Positions 25,214 through 35,748 of a DNA stretch of 64,000 bases are shown here, piece by piece. How positions within the stretch are numbered: position 1 is the stretch's first letter; each line of letters opens with the position of its first letter. Below the pieces are notes generated by a model that saw only the letters and a program-made list of their open reading frames with translations, did no database searches and had not been told where the DNA came from. Both the position numbers and the translations under genes were made by a program. This DNA comes from Shinella zoogloeoides (lineage in GTDB: Bacteria > Pseudomonadota > Alphaproteobacteria > Rhizobiales > Rhizobiaceae): NCBI RefSeq assembly GCF_020883495.1, contig NZ_CP086610.1:1469501-1533500 (forward strand), read 5' to 3'.

Positions 25214-27004
25214 TTATCGGCCCCTGCCTGCGGACAAAAGATTCCCCGGCCTCATTTGCTGCTGAAGTTCCGAAATCACGACACCGCGCATGGTCGCCTC
25301 AATCTCTCGGGAAACGTGCTTCGCCAAATCCGCATTCTGTTCGGGCGTGCCGCCCGAGGCGTTGACCGTGACCGGCGCGGAAATGCTGATCTGTTGTGAC
25401 GACGAAGGGGCGGCATTGCCGTTTGCCGGCAAGAGGTCCGGGCGACGGATCGCGGGCGCGGTGCCGGCAAACCCGCCAGCCTCATAGCCGCCGCGCAATG
25501 CGCCACGGTGCATGGCGTCCAGATTTCCAAGGCCGATGCGCTCCACGGCCTTCTTCGACATAACGAATTCGCCGCGATGCACGACGCCTGCCGGCTCGCC
25601 CTTGTTGCCATCGCCGGTATAGCCGCCGGATTCGAAACCGAAGAGACCACCTAGCAGCGAGCCGAGCAAGCCGCCGAAGCCACCCCCGCCACCACCAGAG
25701 GAACCACCACCGCCGAACAGGCCAGCAAGCGGGCCTTCGCCTAGCAGGGCCGCTTGCAAGGCAACCTTCACCAGCGATTGCAGGACGCTTTGCAACGCCT
25801 GCTGCCAAGTCATGGTGCCGGTGATGAGGCCGGTCAGGGCGTCGGTGATCGTCGTGCCGAAGAACCGCCCGGCCTCTGCCATGGCCTCCTGTTTCTCGCG
25901 AAGCCCTTCAGTCGCCGTGGTCGCCTGCACCATACCCTGCGCAAGCTGGGCGATTTCCTGCCGCTGCTGCGGGGAAAGCTGGATGCCGGCGCGCTGTGCT
26001 TCAGCAAGCAATTCCTGTTCGTATCGGAAGGCTGCCGCCTTCTGCGCCGACATGGTGAGGGCCTGCCGCTCGCCCTGCTGCGCCTGTGTGTATTCCCGCG
26101 CGCCGGCAGTAATCTGGCTATACGCATCGGCCTGCCGGGTCGCAGCTTCGGTTAGGCGGTCGATTTCGGCAGCAATCTGCCCGCTGCGAGCGTCGGCGTC
26201 TTCGATATGCCAGTTCTCGTTTGCCAGCGGGAAGGACAGGCCGAAGCTGCCGGCGTTCTGGTGCGCCCACTGGCGGGCGCGGTCACTACTATAACCAAGG
26301 TCGGCGCCATTGCCCTTGTTGTGCTGGCTGTTACCGGGCGGCGCTACCCACTTGCGGGCGGCTTCCGGGGAACCATACTTCTTCAGGGCATCAAGCCAAA
26401 GCTGTTGCTGCCGCTCGACGGAACGATAGCCGGAATTGATGGTCACGCTGCCCTTCAGGTCGTCGGGCATGGATGCCAGCATCTTCGCCAGCTTCGACGC
26501 GAAGGCATCGGCCATGCCGTCGATATGCGAACGGGCCTTGTCCGATGCCAGGGCGTTCGAAAGGTAGCCGGCCGGATCGTCGGTTGCGGAGCGGATATTG
26601 ACGGACGCCAGCGCCTTACCCGCAATGCCGTCACGCAGGAGCGCGACATGCAAATCATCAATCATGACGCTCGAATAACGAGGGCCTGAGTTTCGCAACT
26701 CATCATCGAAGGCCAGACGCTCGTTGTAGTTCCGAAGGGCGATCTTATCGACCGGAAGAGGATAGCGGCCCGGCGTGATGGCCTCGCCGTTCGCAAGGGC
26801 CTTCCGGCGTTCAGCAATGGCGATGCGCGCCTGAAGCTCCGCAACGGCCGTGTGAAGCCGTGCTTGCGCCGTGCGCCGGTCAGCGCCGAGCGGTGCGCGC
26901 AGTTCGGTTTTGTTGTCGAGGAAGGACCGAAGGTCTTTCGGAATCACGATCCGAGCGAAATAGCGTCCATCGCGATTGAGGAGGTATTTGTTGTTTCCGG
27001 CCAT
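25214..27004 (-). CDS. In-frame fusion of a phage integrase N-terminus to an M15 peptidase/tail tape-measure protein
   Basis: 596 aa in one open frame. Residues 1-135 (NKYLLNRDGRYFARIVIPKD, TELRAPLGADRRTAQARL, RNYNERLAFDDELRNS) are the arm/core N-terminus of a tyrosine recombinase of the type that starts with a DUF6538-like domain. No R-H-R-Y catalytic domain follows. Residues about 155-268 form a VanY-like M15 domain (INSGYRSVERQQQLW, H228 and D235 in SQHNKGNGADLGY, H266 in NENWHIE). Residues 270-400 are Gln/Ala-rich helix, 424-455 a Gly-rich linker, and 457-510 the tail-protein segment FESGGYTGDG...VHRGEFVMSKKAVER. The C-terminal two thirds look like a rhizobial phage tail tape-measure protein. 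A large prophage deletion is the simplest origin. Confidence 0.75.
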   Translation of the reverse strand: MAGNNKYLLNRDGRYFARIVIPKDLRSFLDNKTELRAPLGADRRTAQARLHTAVAELQARIAIAERRKALANGEAITPGRYPLPVDKIALRNYNERLAFDDELRNSGPRYSSVMIDDLHVALLRDGIAGKALASVNIRSATDDPAGYLSNALASDKARSHIDGMADAFASKLAKMLASMPDDLKGSVTINSGYRSVERQQQLWLDALKKYGSPEAARKWVAPPGNSQHNKGNGADLGYSSDRARQWAHQNAGSFGLSFPLANENWHIEDADARSGQIAAEIDRLTEAATRQADAYSQITAGAREYTQAQQGERQALTMSAQKAAAFRYEQELLAEAQRAGIQLSPQQRQEIAQLAQGMVQATTATEGLREKQEAMAEAGRFFGTTITDALTGLITGTMTWQQALQSVLQSLVKVALQAALLGEGPLAGLFGGGGSSGGGGGGFGGLLGSLLGGLFGFESGGYTGDGNKGEPAGVVHRGEFVMSKKAVERIGLGNLDAMHRGALRGGYEAGGFAGTAPAIRRPDLLPANGNAAPSSSQQISISAPVTVNASGGTPEQNADLAKHVSREIEATMRGVVISELQQQMRPGNLLSAGRGR

Positions 27005-27018
27005 CTGTTAGCACCCTG

Positions 27019-27038
27019 TTTGTAACGAGGTTTGTAAC
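27019..27038. repeat. Direct TTTGTAAC repeats, candidate integrase arm sites (right end)
   Basis: TTTGTAAC at 27019-27026 and 27031-27038, 12 bases apart, between the integrase remnant start and the tRNA-Pro att repeat. The same octamer pair occurs inverted at the left end. Confidence 0.5.
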
Positions 27039-27098
27039 AGAAAGCTGGGCTGAACCTACTGGAAACCTTGAGTTTCCGGGCTTTTCAGGGCCTACCGG

Positions 27099-27175
<77 letters not shown>

Positions 27176-27284
27176 TCCGTCCCGGCGTTGGGGAGATACA
27201 CGCATCCGGCTCCTGTCGCAACAGCAAATGGGCGGTTTCAAGCACTTGTACGAGGAAATGCGGCAAGGCCATCCGGTCGGTCGA

Positions 27285-28436
27285 TCAGGGGCCGGCCGCC
27301 GCCTCCTTGAGTTCGCAGGCGGCGGTGCCGATCGTCATCGTGTTGCCGCGCCAGTCGATGGTTCCGCCGAGCCAGGCGCGCAGCCAGATGGCGGGCAGCA
27401 GGAAGTCGCGCACGATCAGCGCCGGGAGCGAGAGAAGCGAGAGCCGCCAGCCCTTGGCGCGGGCGAGGGCGGCTTCCGGCAGGTAGATGCCGGCAAGGAC
27501 AAGAAGGGCGGCGAGCGGCAGCGATGTGCCGGCCAGAGCGGCGGCTGCGAGGGCGAGCAGCAGGGGCGGCAGGACGCCGAGCAGGATTTCCGGCGCGAAG
27601 AAATGGGGGAAGGTGACGCGGCGCAGGCGCGACCAGCGGCATTGGCGCGACCAGATCTCCCGGCCCGTGCGCCGCCCCAAGGGCTGTTCGAAGGGCGATG
27701 AGACGAGGTGGACCTTGAGGCCGATCCGGTTCACCAGCTTCGTCGAGGCGGCGTCTTCGGCGATTTCCGCATTCAGGGCATGAATGCCGCCATTCGCATC
27801 CAGCATCGGCTTCGCCCAGAGCATGCTCTTGCCCTGCGCGAAGCCGAGGCCGAGCGCTTCGCCGGCATATTGCCAGCGCGCCTGCTGGGTATTGAGGAAC
27901 ATGCATTCCACCTCCGCCCAGAACCCTTCCGGCCGGGAGCCGAGCGGCGTGGAGCAGACGAGGCCGGAATCGCCGCGCCAGTCGGCCATGAGATGCTGGA
28001 TATAGTCCGTCGGCATCGACACATTCGAATCGGCGAGGATCACCCAGGCGTGGCGGGCGGCCTGCCAGCCCTTGACGCAGTTGTTGAGCTTCGGGTTGGC
28101 GCCGATGCGGTCGTCGCCGACGAGAATACGCGCTTCGACATGCGGATGGGCGGCGGCCGTCTTCTCGATCAGCGCGACGATCGGATCGTTGCCATGGGCA
28201 ACGCAGAAGAGCAGCTCATAGCGTGGCCAGTCGAGGCGGAAGGCGCGTGCGAGTGTTTCGTCGGAAAAACGCTCGATGCCGCGCACGGGGATGACGATGG
28301 AGACCGGCGGCTTTCCGTCGATGCGCGGCGGCGGTGCGCCGGCGGGTTTCAGCCGCTTTCCGGCGACGAGGATGCTGGCGAGATTGATCGCAACGAGGGC
28401 GCCGGAGGCAAGGGCGAGGGCCTGGGCCATGTCCAT
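27285..28436 (-). CDS. GT21-type glycosyltransferase (ceramide/diacylglycerol glucosyltransferase-like)
   Basis: 383 aa. One N-terminal membrane segment (ALALASGALVAINLASILVAG) is followed by the GT-A catalytic domain. Motifs of family GT21 can be followed: PVSIVIPVRG, GDDRIGANPKLNNCVKGW, ILADSNVSMP (DxD-like D2), NAEIAEDAA (D3), and the (Q/R)XXRW box as RQCRW. C-terminal hydrophobic segments (FAPEILLGVLPPLLLALAAAALAG region) should be membrane-embedded. Agrobacterium has GT21 enzymes that glycosylate sphingo- or diacylglycerol lipids, including the processive Pgt made under phosphate limitation. Which lipid is used here cannot be read from the sequence. Confidence 0.82.
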   Translation of the reverse strand: MDMAQALALASGALVAINLASILVAGKRLKPAGAPPPRIDGKPPVSIVIPVRGIERFSDETLARAFRLDWPRYELLFCVAHGNDPIVALIEKTAAAHPHVEARILVGDDRIGANPKLNNCVKGWQAARHAWVILADSNVSMPTDYIQHLMADWRGDSGLVCSTPLGSRPEGFWAEVECMFLNTQQARWQYAGEALGLGFAQGKSMLWAKPMLDANGGIHALNAEIAEDAASTKLVNRIGLKVHLVSSPFEQPLGRRTGREIWSRQCRWSRLRRVTFPHFFAPEILLGVLPPLLLALAAAALAGTSLPLAALLVLAGIYLPEAALARAKGWRLSLLSLPALIVRDFLLPAIWLRAWLGGTIDWRGNTMTIGTAACELKEAAAGP

Positions 28437-28570
28437 TCACGCATACTCCGATGGGCGTCGGCCGTCTTGCGGCTTCTGCCGGGTGCATTCACGCGGCAAG
28501 AGACACCATCGTCACATGACAGGGGAATGACGGGACGGCCCCGTGGACGGGCGGGGCGTCACCGATGGCC

Positions 28571-28611
28571 GGGAAGCGCCGTCCGGTTCAATGAGCCGAA
28601 CGGCGCTTCCC
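28571..28611 (-). terminator. Long hairpin between the glycosyltransferase and hydrolase genes
   Basis: A 12-bp perfect stem GGGAAGCGCCGT / ACGGCGCTTCCC with an inner CGGTTC / GAGCCG stem, 18 bases after the hydrolase stop. The T-run is on the plus side, so termination on the minus strand is only likely. Confidence 0.5.
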
Positions 28612-28628
28612 GCCTGTTTTTCAGAAAG

Positions 28629-29174
28629 TTACGACAGGAATTCGGCGGTGGTCGTGACCGTGCCGTAGCCGAATTCGAGGGCGGACATGATCGTGGCATG
28701 AACCTGCGCGGCCGGCACGACCGAATCGCCGAAGGCCTTGTCGCGGGTCGCGCAGGCGTCATGAACGACGGTAAGGCCATAGCCGAGATCGGCGGCGGCG
28801 CGCGCCGTCGCATCGATGCACACGTCGCTCATCGCGCCGACCACCACGACGTCGCTGACTCCCTCTGCCTGAAGGGTCTCCTGCAGCGCCGTCTCGCGGA
28901 AGGAATTGGGATAGGCCTTGACGATGACCGTATCGCCCGCCTGCGGCGCGATGACCGGGATCGGCTGGATGCCGTCCGTGTTCGGCGCGAAGAGCGGGGA
29001 GTCGGCTTCCTTCGAGATGTGGTGGACATGCACGATGCGGTCGCCCTTCCGGCGGGCCGCCTCGACGACGCGGGCGGCATTGGCGGCGGCGGCGTCGATG
29101 CCGGTCAGCGCGAAGCTGCCGGTGGCGAGATAGTCCTTCTGGAGGTCGACGATGATGATGGCGCGTTTGCTCAT
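28629..29174 (-). CDS. Isochorismatase-family cysteine hydrolase
   Basis: 181 aa, cytoplasmic. The catalytic triad is visible: Asp in IIVDLQKDYL, Lys in VIVKAYPNSF and Cys in AMSDVCIDATARAA. Family members hydrolyse amides or vinyl ethers (nicotinamide, isochorismate, ureido compounds), so the substrate cannot be named. It is divergent from a GlxA-type regulator with a 97-bp shared promoter region, suggesting that the regulator controls it. Confidence 0.88.
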   Translation of the reverse strand: MSKRAIIIVDLQKDYLATGSFALTGIDAAAANAARVVEAARRKGDRIVHVHHISKEADSPLFAPNTDGIQPIPVIAPQAGDTVIVKAYPNSFRETALQETLQAEGVSDVVVVGAMSDVCIDATARAAADLGYGLTVVHDACATRDKAFGDSVVPAAQVHATIMSALEFGYGTVTTTAEFLS

Positions 29175-29271
29175 GGGAAATCCTTTCCTGACGGGGTGTC
29201 ATGGACATATTGCCTCGGCTCTGCCATCGCTGGCTATTGGCGGGACCGACATAATTCAGGGTGGAAATGAC

Positions 29272-30231
29272 ATGGTTGTTGCGGTGGAGATCGGTCTGGT
29301 GGTCTATCCCGGCGTGCAGATGGCCGCCGTGCTGGGCATGACCGATCTGTTCAACGCCGCAACGGAGCTTGCCGGGCGCAAGGGCGGTGCCGGGCCGAGA
29401 CTGTGCGTGAGCCATTGGCGGCTCGAGGAGGGCAGGCCGGTGCGTACCGGGGCGGGCGGCGTGTCCGGCGAAGCGTCCCGGCCTTGCGTGCTCGTGCTTC
29501 CGCCGGCGCTTGGCGACCCGATCCGGCGCGACGACGCCGCGCCCTTCGCCGCATGGCTGCGCGAATGCCATGCGAGCGGCATCCAGCTCGCCTCGATCTG
29601 CGCGGGCGCTTTCCTGCTGGGGGAGACGGGGCTTCTGGCCGGGCGGACGATCACCACAAACTGGGTGATCGCGGAGACCTTCGAATTGCGCTTCCCGGAG
29701 GTGCGGGTGGATACGGACCGGCTGCTCAGCGACGACGGCGATATCGTCACGGCGGGCGGCGTCATGGCCTGGGTCGATCTCGGGCTGAAGCTGATCGACC
29801 GTTTCCTCGGGCCGACGGTGATGCTGGAAATCGCCCGGCAGTTCGTCATCGATCCGCCCGGGCGCGAGCAGCGCTACTACAGCACTTTCTCGCTGCGCCT
29901 GCTGCATGGCGATGCGGCGATCCTGAAGGTGCAGCACTGGCTGCAGGCGACGGAGGCGCGGGAGGTGGGTGTCGATGCGCTCGCCGCGCAGGCCGGACTG
30001 GAGGAGCGGACGTTCCTTCGCCGCTTCCGCAAGGCGACGGGCCTGACGACGACGGATTACTGCCAGCGGCTACGTGTCGCGAAGGCGCAGGAACTGTTGC
30101 AGTTCGGCGCGCGCTCCGTCGATCTCGTGGCGAACGATGTCGGCTACAACGACCCTGGCGCGTTCCGGAAGGTTTTCGCCCGCATCGTCGGGCTGACGCC
30201 GGGTGAATACCGCAAGCGTTTCCGCTCCTGA
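29272..30231 (+). CDS. GlxA-type AraC family transcriptional regulator
   Basis: 319 aa. The N-terminal DJ-1/PfpI-like domain has the nucleophile-elbow remnant SICAGAFLLGETGLL, then TTNWVIAETFELRFPE. The C-terminal part carries two AraC helix-turn-helix motifs (VDALAAQAGLEERTFLRRFRK and VDLVANDVGYNDPGAFRKVF). Start ATG 29272 follows GGTGGAAATGAC. It is divergent from the isochorismatase-family gene, the usual layout for a local regulator of that hydrolase. Confidence 0.9.
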   Translation: MVVAVEIGLVVYPGVQMAAVLGMTDLFNAATELAGRKGGAGPRLCVSHWRLEEGRPVRTGAGGVSGEASRPCVLVLPPALGDPIRRDDAAPFAAWLRECHASGIQLASICAGAFLLGETGLLAGRTITTNWVIAETFELRFPEVRVDTDRLLSDDGDIVTAGGVMAWVDLGLKLIDRFLGPTVMLEIARQFVIDPPGREQRYYSTFSLRLLHGDAAILKVQHWLQATEAREVGVDALAAQAGLEERTFLRRFRKATGLTTTDYCQRLRVAKAQELLQFGARSVDLVANDVGYNDPGAFRKVFARIVGLTPGEYRKRFRS

Positions 30232-30237
30232 CGCGGC

Positions 30238-31641
30238 CTATTGTGGCCGCTGGCGATTGCGCACCACCGTCACTGTACAGGGCGCATGGGCGGCGATCTC
30301 GCCGGAGACGCTGCCGAGCATGGAGCGCATCGTCGATTCGGCGCGCGCGCCGAGGACGATGTGATCGACATAGTTTTCCCGGGCATATTCGAGAATGGCG
30401 TCGGCCGGCGAGACGGCCTCCAGCACATGGAAGGTGATGCCGCCGCCGGGCGTGGGAAGATCCGTCGACCAGTTGCGCAGTTGCACGAGACGCAGGACGT
30501 GCTTGTTGCGGCCTTCCTCGTCCAGCGAGGTGTCTATGGCGATGCGGTTGATCTTCAGGACATTGATGCAGGCGATGCGCGCGTCCGGCGTGTTCTCGAT
30601 GATGCGGGCGACGGTTTTGCGCTTGGCGTCGTCGAGGTCCGGCGCGTTGCCGGCAAGGTCTATCGCCACGGCGACGATGGGCGCGTTGGCAAGCTGCGCT
30701 TCCGCGGTCTGCGGCTTCACGGTTTCGATGGGCACCGGATTGAACCGGCGGCGCAGCACCGTGCCGAGCGGGTCGCGCTTCATTTTCTCCGCCCGCGCCG
30801 TCAGCTTGACGGCGGAAAGGTCCTGCAGGTCGAGGGCGAGCTGGGCAGCGCTCGGATAGCGCCAGGCCGGGTTCACCTCCAGGCAGTGCAGGATGATCTC
30901 CTGCAGGGCCGGCGGAATGGCGGCGTTGCGGGCGCGGGGCGGCAGCGGATCGCGCCAGAGCCGGCGCTTCAGGCCCTTCAGGCGTTGCGGATCGCCGAAG
31001 GGGCGCTCGCCGGTGGCGAAGAAATAGAGCATGACGCCAAGCGCGAAGAGATCGCTGCGGAAATCGCTGCGCGTGCCGAGCACCTGCTCCGGCGCCATAT
31101 AGGGCGCGGTGCCGTAAGGCAGGCGGAACTGTTCGTCCATCAGGTCCGGCAGGTGGATGTGGCGCGCCAGGCCATAGTCGATCAGCACGGCCTCGCCGGT
31201 CTTACGGAACATAACGTTGGAGGGTTTCAGGTCGAGATGCACGACATGCTGCCGGTGCAGCGAATCGAGCGCCATCGCCACCTTCGCGCCGATGGCGGCG
31301 ACCTCTTCCGGCGGCAGCGGCAGGCGCTCCAGCAGCGGATAGAGCGAGCCGCCGGGCAGGCGCTCCATGACGATATAGGGTAGCGTCGCAAAATCGCCGT
31401 TGGCGATGAAGCGCGGTACATGCGGGCCGGAAAGGCGCGGCAGGATCATCTGCTCCATCTCGAAGCCGACGATGGCGGCCGGGTCGTCGCCTTCGCCGAT
31501 GACCGGCACCTTCATCAGGATCGGAAAGTCGATATCCGGCCGGCTGACCTTCCAGATGCGCGCCATGCCGCCATTGTGGGCGATATCCTCGATGACGAAG
31601 CCGTCGATCTCGTCGCCGGGTTTCAAGCGTGCTTTCACCAT
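30238..31641 (-). CDS. Ser/Thr protein kinase fused to a universal stress protein domain
   Basis: 467 aa. Residues about 12-270 are a Hanks-type kinase: Gly loop IAHNGGMARIW, ATP Lys in ILMKVP, Glu in GFEMEQMIL, catalytic loop HLDLKPSN, Mg loop DYG in LIDYGLARH and APE in MAPEQVLG. Residues about 320-460 form a UspA-like domain ending GARAESTMRSMLGSVSG and PCTVTVVR, with the G-2x-G-9x-G(S/T)-type nucleotide loop. No transmembrane segment or PASTA repeats are seen, so it is cytosolic. The ATG directly follows the stop of the metallophosphoesterase gene (TAG-ATG), so the two are one operon, a kinase/phosphatase-like pair. The substrate is unknown. Confidence 0.9.
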   Translation of the reverse strand: MVKARLKPGDEIDGFVIEDIAHNGGMARIWKVSRPDIDFPILMKVPVIGEGDDPAAIVGFEMEQMILPRLSGPHVPRFIANGDFATLPYIVMERLPGGSLYPLLERLPLPPEEVAAIGAKVAMALDSLHRQHVVHLDLKPSNVMFRKTGEAVLIDYGLARHIHLPDLMDEQFRLPYGTAPYMAPEQVLGTRSDFRSDLFALGVMLYFFATGERPFGDPQRLKGLKRRLWRDPLPPRARNAAIPPALQEIILHCLEVNPAWRYPSAAQLALDLQDLSAVKLTARAEKMKRDPLGTVLRRRFNPVPIETVKPQTAEAQLANAPIVAVAIDLAGNAPDLDDAKRKTVARIIENTPDARIACINVLKINRIAIDTSLDEEGRNKHVLRLVQLRNWSTDLPTPGGGITFHVLEAVSPADAILEYARENYVDHIVLGARAESTMRSMLGSVSGEIAAHAPCTVTVVRNRQRPQ

Positions 31642-32382
31642 CTAGCGTCCCCGGAACAGGCGGTCGGCGAGCGAGGCCGGCAGGCCCGCCGCGCGGATCT
31701 TGTCGGCGGCCTTCTCCACGTCATAGGCGACGCGCAGGAAGCGCAGCGTCGCGCTTGCCGTATCGTAGAGCGCGAAGGCGGCGGCCGGATTGCCGTCGCG
31801 CGGCTGGCCGACGGCGCCCATGACGGCGAGCCACCGGCGCTGCGGCAGAAGCGGCACCGGCGTTGCGGCGACGGGACAGAAATGCGTGACCTTGCCGCCC
31901 GGCGCGGTGCAGTAGAGTGCCGGCTTGTGCACATGGCCGCAGAAGCTGACGGGTGTCGTGCAGGCGGCAAGGTGTTGCTCGGCGTCGCCCGTATCGAGCA
32001 CGTAGTTCCAGTCCGCCGGCGCGCTGGCGTCGGCATGGACGAAGAGGCAGTCGCCCTCGCGGGCCTTGAAGGGCAGCGCGGCGAGGAAGGCGCGCGTGCG
32101 CCCACCGAGCTGCCGGCGCGTCCATTCCAGCGCGATCGTCGCCGTGGGGTTCATCGATACGGAAGGGTTGCCCACGGCATCGTCGTGATTGCCGCGCAGC
32201 ACGATCGCACCCGCTTCGGCAAGCGCCATTGCCCGCTCGGCGCACCATTCCGGGTCCGCGCCGTAGCCGACGATATCGCCGAGCAGCATGAGGCGCTCGG
32301 CGCCGGCGCTCTCGGCGGCCGCCAGCACGGCCTCGAAGGCTTCGCGGTTGGCGTGGATATCGGAGAGGACGGCGAGCAGCAT
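31642..32382 (-). CDS. Calcineurin-like metallophosphoesterase
   Basis: 246 aa. All five dimetal motifs are present: SDIHANREAF, LLGDIVGYGADP, LRGNHDDAV, FVHADA and CGHVHKP. The pattern fits the YfcE/PPP-like family of phosphodiesterases or protein phosphatases. Its stop codon abuts the start of the kinase-USP gene, so it may oppose that kinase, but a nucleotide or other phosphodiester substrate is equally possible. Confidence 0.9.
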   Translation of the reverse strand: MLLAVLSDIHANREAFEAVLAAAESAGAERLMLLGDIVGYGADPEWCAERAMALAEAGAIVLRGNHDDAVGNPSVSMNPTATIALEWTRRQLGGRTRAFLAALPFKAREGDCLFVHADASAPADWNYVLDTGDAEQHLAACTTPVSFCGHVHKPALYCTAPGGKVTHFCPVAATPVPLLPQRRWLAVMGAVGQPRDGNPAAAFALYDTASATLRFLRVAYDVEKAADKIRAAGLPASLADRLFRGR

Positions 32383-32580
32383 GGGTATCCGATCTGTAAG
32401 CGTTGCCGACCATAGCGCGCCTTGCCCGCCGCAGCCATTCGACGGAAGGGGAATATCGCGGCTCGGGGCTGGCGGTTCGTCAAGTGTGGCCGGAAAAAAG
32501 ACGGGCGCAGGTCAGGCGCTTGCATTGCGCGGCGAAAGCAGGCAAAGCACGTGCGCCTGAAACACGACAGGATTTCGCCT

Positions 32581-33474
32581 ATGACCGTGAGTTCGAGAAC
32601 GCCCCGCCCGATCGACCATCTGGTGCTGCCGGTATCCGAACTTGCCATTGCCCGCGAACGGCTGACACAGCTCGGCTTCACCGTCGCGAAGGATGCGCGC
32701 CACCCCTTCGGCACGGAGAACTGTTGCGTCTTCCTGGCCGACGGCAGCTATCTGGAACCGCTCGGCATCGCCAATCGCGAGGAATGCGAGGCGGCGGCGC
32801 GCGAGGGAAACGCCTTCGTCGCGCGCGACCAGGCTTTCCGCTTCCGGCGCGGCCTCGACGGGTTTTCCGGCATCGCCATGGCGACCGGCGATGCCTTCGA
32901 GGATGACCGGCGCTACGCGGCGGCCGGCCTTTCGGGTGGCGAGGTGCTGGAATTTTCCCGCGACATGCAACTGCCTGATGGAACGAAGGCGACCGGCAGT
33001 TTCCGCCTTGCCTTCGCCGCCGACCTGCGCAGTCCGGATTTCTTCTTCTTCGCGTCCGAGCGCGTCGTGGCGCTGCCTTCCGACCGCAAGGCGCTGGAGG
33101 CGCATGACAACGGTGTCGTCGCCCTTGCCGAGGTCGTGCTGTCGGAACAGAACCCGACCGACTTCCAGTATCTCGTGCAGGAAGCCGCCGACGAGCGCGA
33201 GGTCGAGGCGCTGTCCTTCGGCATGACCGTGGAGACGCCGCGCGGCCGCATCACCGTGCTGAACGACGCCGGCCTTGAAGGCTTCTATGGCATCGCGCCG
33301 GTTACCGGCACGGATCGCGGCCTGAAGGGGCAGGCGGTCGTCTTCAAGGTTTCCAGCCTGTCCGATTGTCGCCGCCTGCTTACCGAGCGCGGCGTCGCCT
33401 TCCGGGAACGGGACAACCGTCTTCTGGTGCCGCCGGTGCCGGGGCAGGGAGTCCTCTTCGTCTTTGGAGAATGA
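32581..33474 (+). CDS. VOC-family (glyoxalase-like) protein upstream of kdsA
   Basis: 297 aa. It starts [24 protein letters not shown], a typical glyoxalase-like fold start with the first metal-ligand His, and has a second half-domain. ATG 32581 follows ACAGGATTTCGCCT; earlier in-frame starts lack similarity. The stop lies 1 bp before the kdsA start, so they are co-transcribed. The protein is often found at this place in Rhizobiaceae; its substrate is unknown. Confidence 0.8.
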   Translation: MTVSSRTPRPIDHLVLPVSELAIARERLTQLGFTVAKDARHPFGTENCCVFLADGSYLEPLGIANREECEAAAREGNAFVARDQAFRFRRGLDGFSGIAMATGDAFEDDRRYAAAGLSGGEVLEFSRDMQLPDGTKATGSFRLAFAADLRSPDFFFFASERVVALPSDRKALEAHDNGVVALAEVVLSEQNPTDFQYLVQEAADEREVEALSFGMTVETPRGRITVLNDAGLEGFYGIAPVTGTDRGLKGQAVVFKVSSLSDCRRLLTERGVAFRERDNRLLVPPVPGQGVLFVFGE

Positions 33475-33475
33475 G

Positions 33476-34315
33476 ATGAACACGAATTCCACCGTCATCG
33501 TCGGCGAAGGCGCCAAGAAGGTCACCTTCTCGCAGACGAAACGCTTCTCGCTGATCGCCGGCCCCTGCCAGATGGAAAGCCGCGACCATGCCTACATGAT
33601 CGCCGGCACGCTCGCCGAACTCTGCGACAGGCTTGACCTCGGGCTCGTCTACAAGTCCTCCTTCGACAAGGCGAACCGCACCTCGCTGTCCGGCAAGCGC
33701 GGCATCGGGCTTGAAAAGGCGATGGAAATCTTCGCCGATCTCAAGAAGGACTTCGGCTTCCCGGTGCTGACGGACGTTCACACCGAGGAACAGTGCGGCC
33801 TCGTTGCCGGCACGGTCGATATCCTGCAGATTCCGGCCTTCCTGTCGCGCCAGACGGACCTGCTCGTCGCTGCCGCCAAGACCGGCCGCACGATCAACGT
33901 CAAGAAGGGCCAGTTCCTCGCCCCCTGGGACATGAAGAACGTGCTGGCGAAATTCACCGAGAGCGGTAATCCCAATGTGCTGCTCTGTGAGCGCGGCGCA
34001 TCCTTCGGCTACAACACGCTCGTTTCCGACATGCGTTCGCTGCCGATCATGGCCTCGCTCGGCGCGCCCGTCGTCTTCGATGCGACCCATTCGGTGCAGC
34101 AGCCGGGCGGGCAGGGCGGCTCCTCCGGCGGCCAGCGCGAATTCGTCGAGACGCTGGCCCGGGCGGCGGTCGCCGTCGGTGTCGCCGGCCTCTTCGTCGA
34201 AACGCACGAGGACCCGGACCATGCGCCCTCCGACGGGCCGAACATGGTTCATCTGAAGGACATGCCGCGGCTTCTCGAAAAGCTGCTCGCCTTCGACGCC
34301 ATCGCCAAGGCCTGA
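33476..34315 (+). CDS. kdsA: 3-deoxy-8-phosphooctulonate (KDO-8-P) synthase
   Basis: 279 aa, full length. It condenses PEP with arabinose-5-phosphate to make KDO-8-phosphate for lipopolysaccharide. Signature segments are [59 protein letters not shown] and [18 protein letters not shown]. The ATG at 33476 is chosen because GGAG lies 6 nt upstream; the TTG further up is not needed. It ends in a good terminator before eno. Confidence 0.97.
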   Translation: MNTNSTVIVGEGAKKVTFSQTKRFSLIAGPCQMESRDHAYMIAGTLAELCDRLDLGLVYKSSFDKANRTSLSGKRGIGLEKAMEIFADLKKDFGFPVLTDVHTEEQCGLVAGTVDILQIPAFLSRQTDLLVAAAKTGRTINVKKGQFLAPWDMKNVLAKFTESGNPNVLLCERGASFGYNTLVSDMRSLPIMASLGAPVVFDATHSVQQPGGQGGSSGGQREFVETLARAAVAVGVAGLFVETHEDPDHAPSDGPNMVHLKDMPRLLEKLLAFDAIAKA

Positions 34316-34321
34316 CATTTC

Positions 34322-34356
34322 AAACGGATGACATGGAGACGTGCCATCCGTTTTTT
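34322..34356 (+). terminator. Rho-independent terminator after kdsA
   Basis: 9-bp stem AAACGGATG / CATCCGTTT followed by TTTTTT within the 3' arm and tail; the loop is about 14 nt. Confidence 0.8.
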
Positions 34357-34379
34357 CTGGCGTCAGCGCGCCATTGTAA

Positions 34380-35720
<1,341 letters not shown>

Positions 35721-35748
35721 TTGGAGAAACAGTTTCTCCGAAACGACG

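Larger units (their letters stand above)
16359..27097. mobile_element. Decayed prophage/genomic island in tRNA-Pro, about 10.7 kb
   Basis: It is bounded by the 24-bp direct repeat. The content differs from the backbone: phage-type hypothetical genes, an integrase N-terminus next to the tRNA (where the integrase of such elements normally is), a tail tape-measure C-terminus, an HUH initiator-like gene, and IS66 and IS256 elements. Both ends carry TTTGTAAC repeats that may be integrase arm sites: 16398-16405, inverted at 16426-16433, and direct at 27019-27026 and 27031-27038. The integrase catalytic domain is missing, so self-excision is not expected. Confidence 0.8.
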
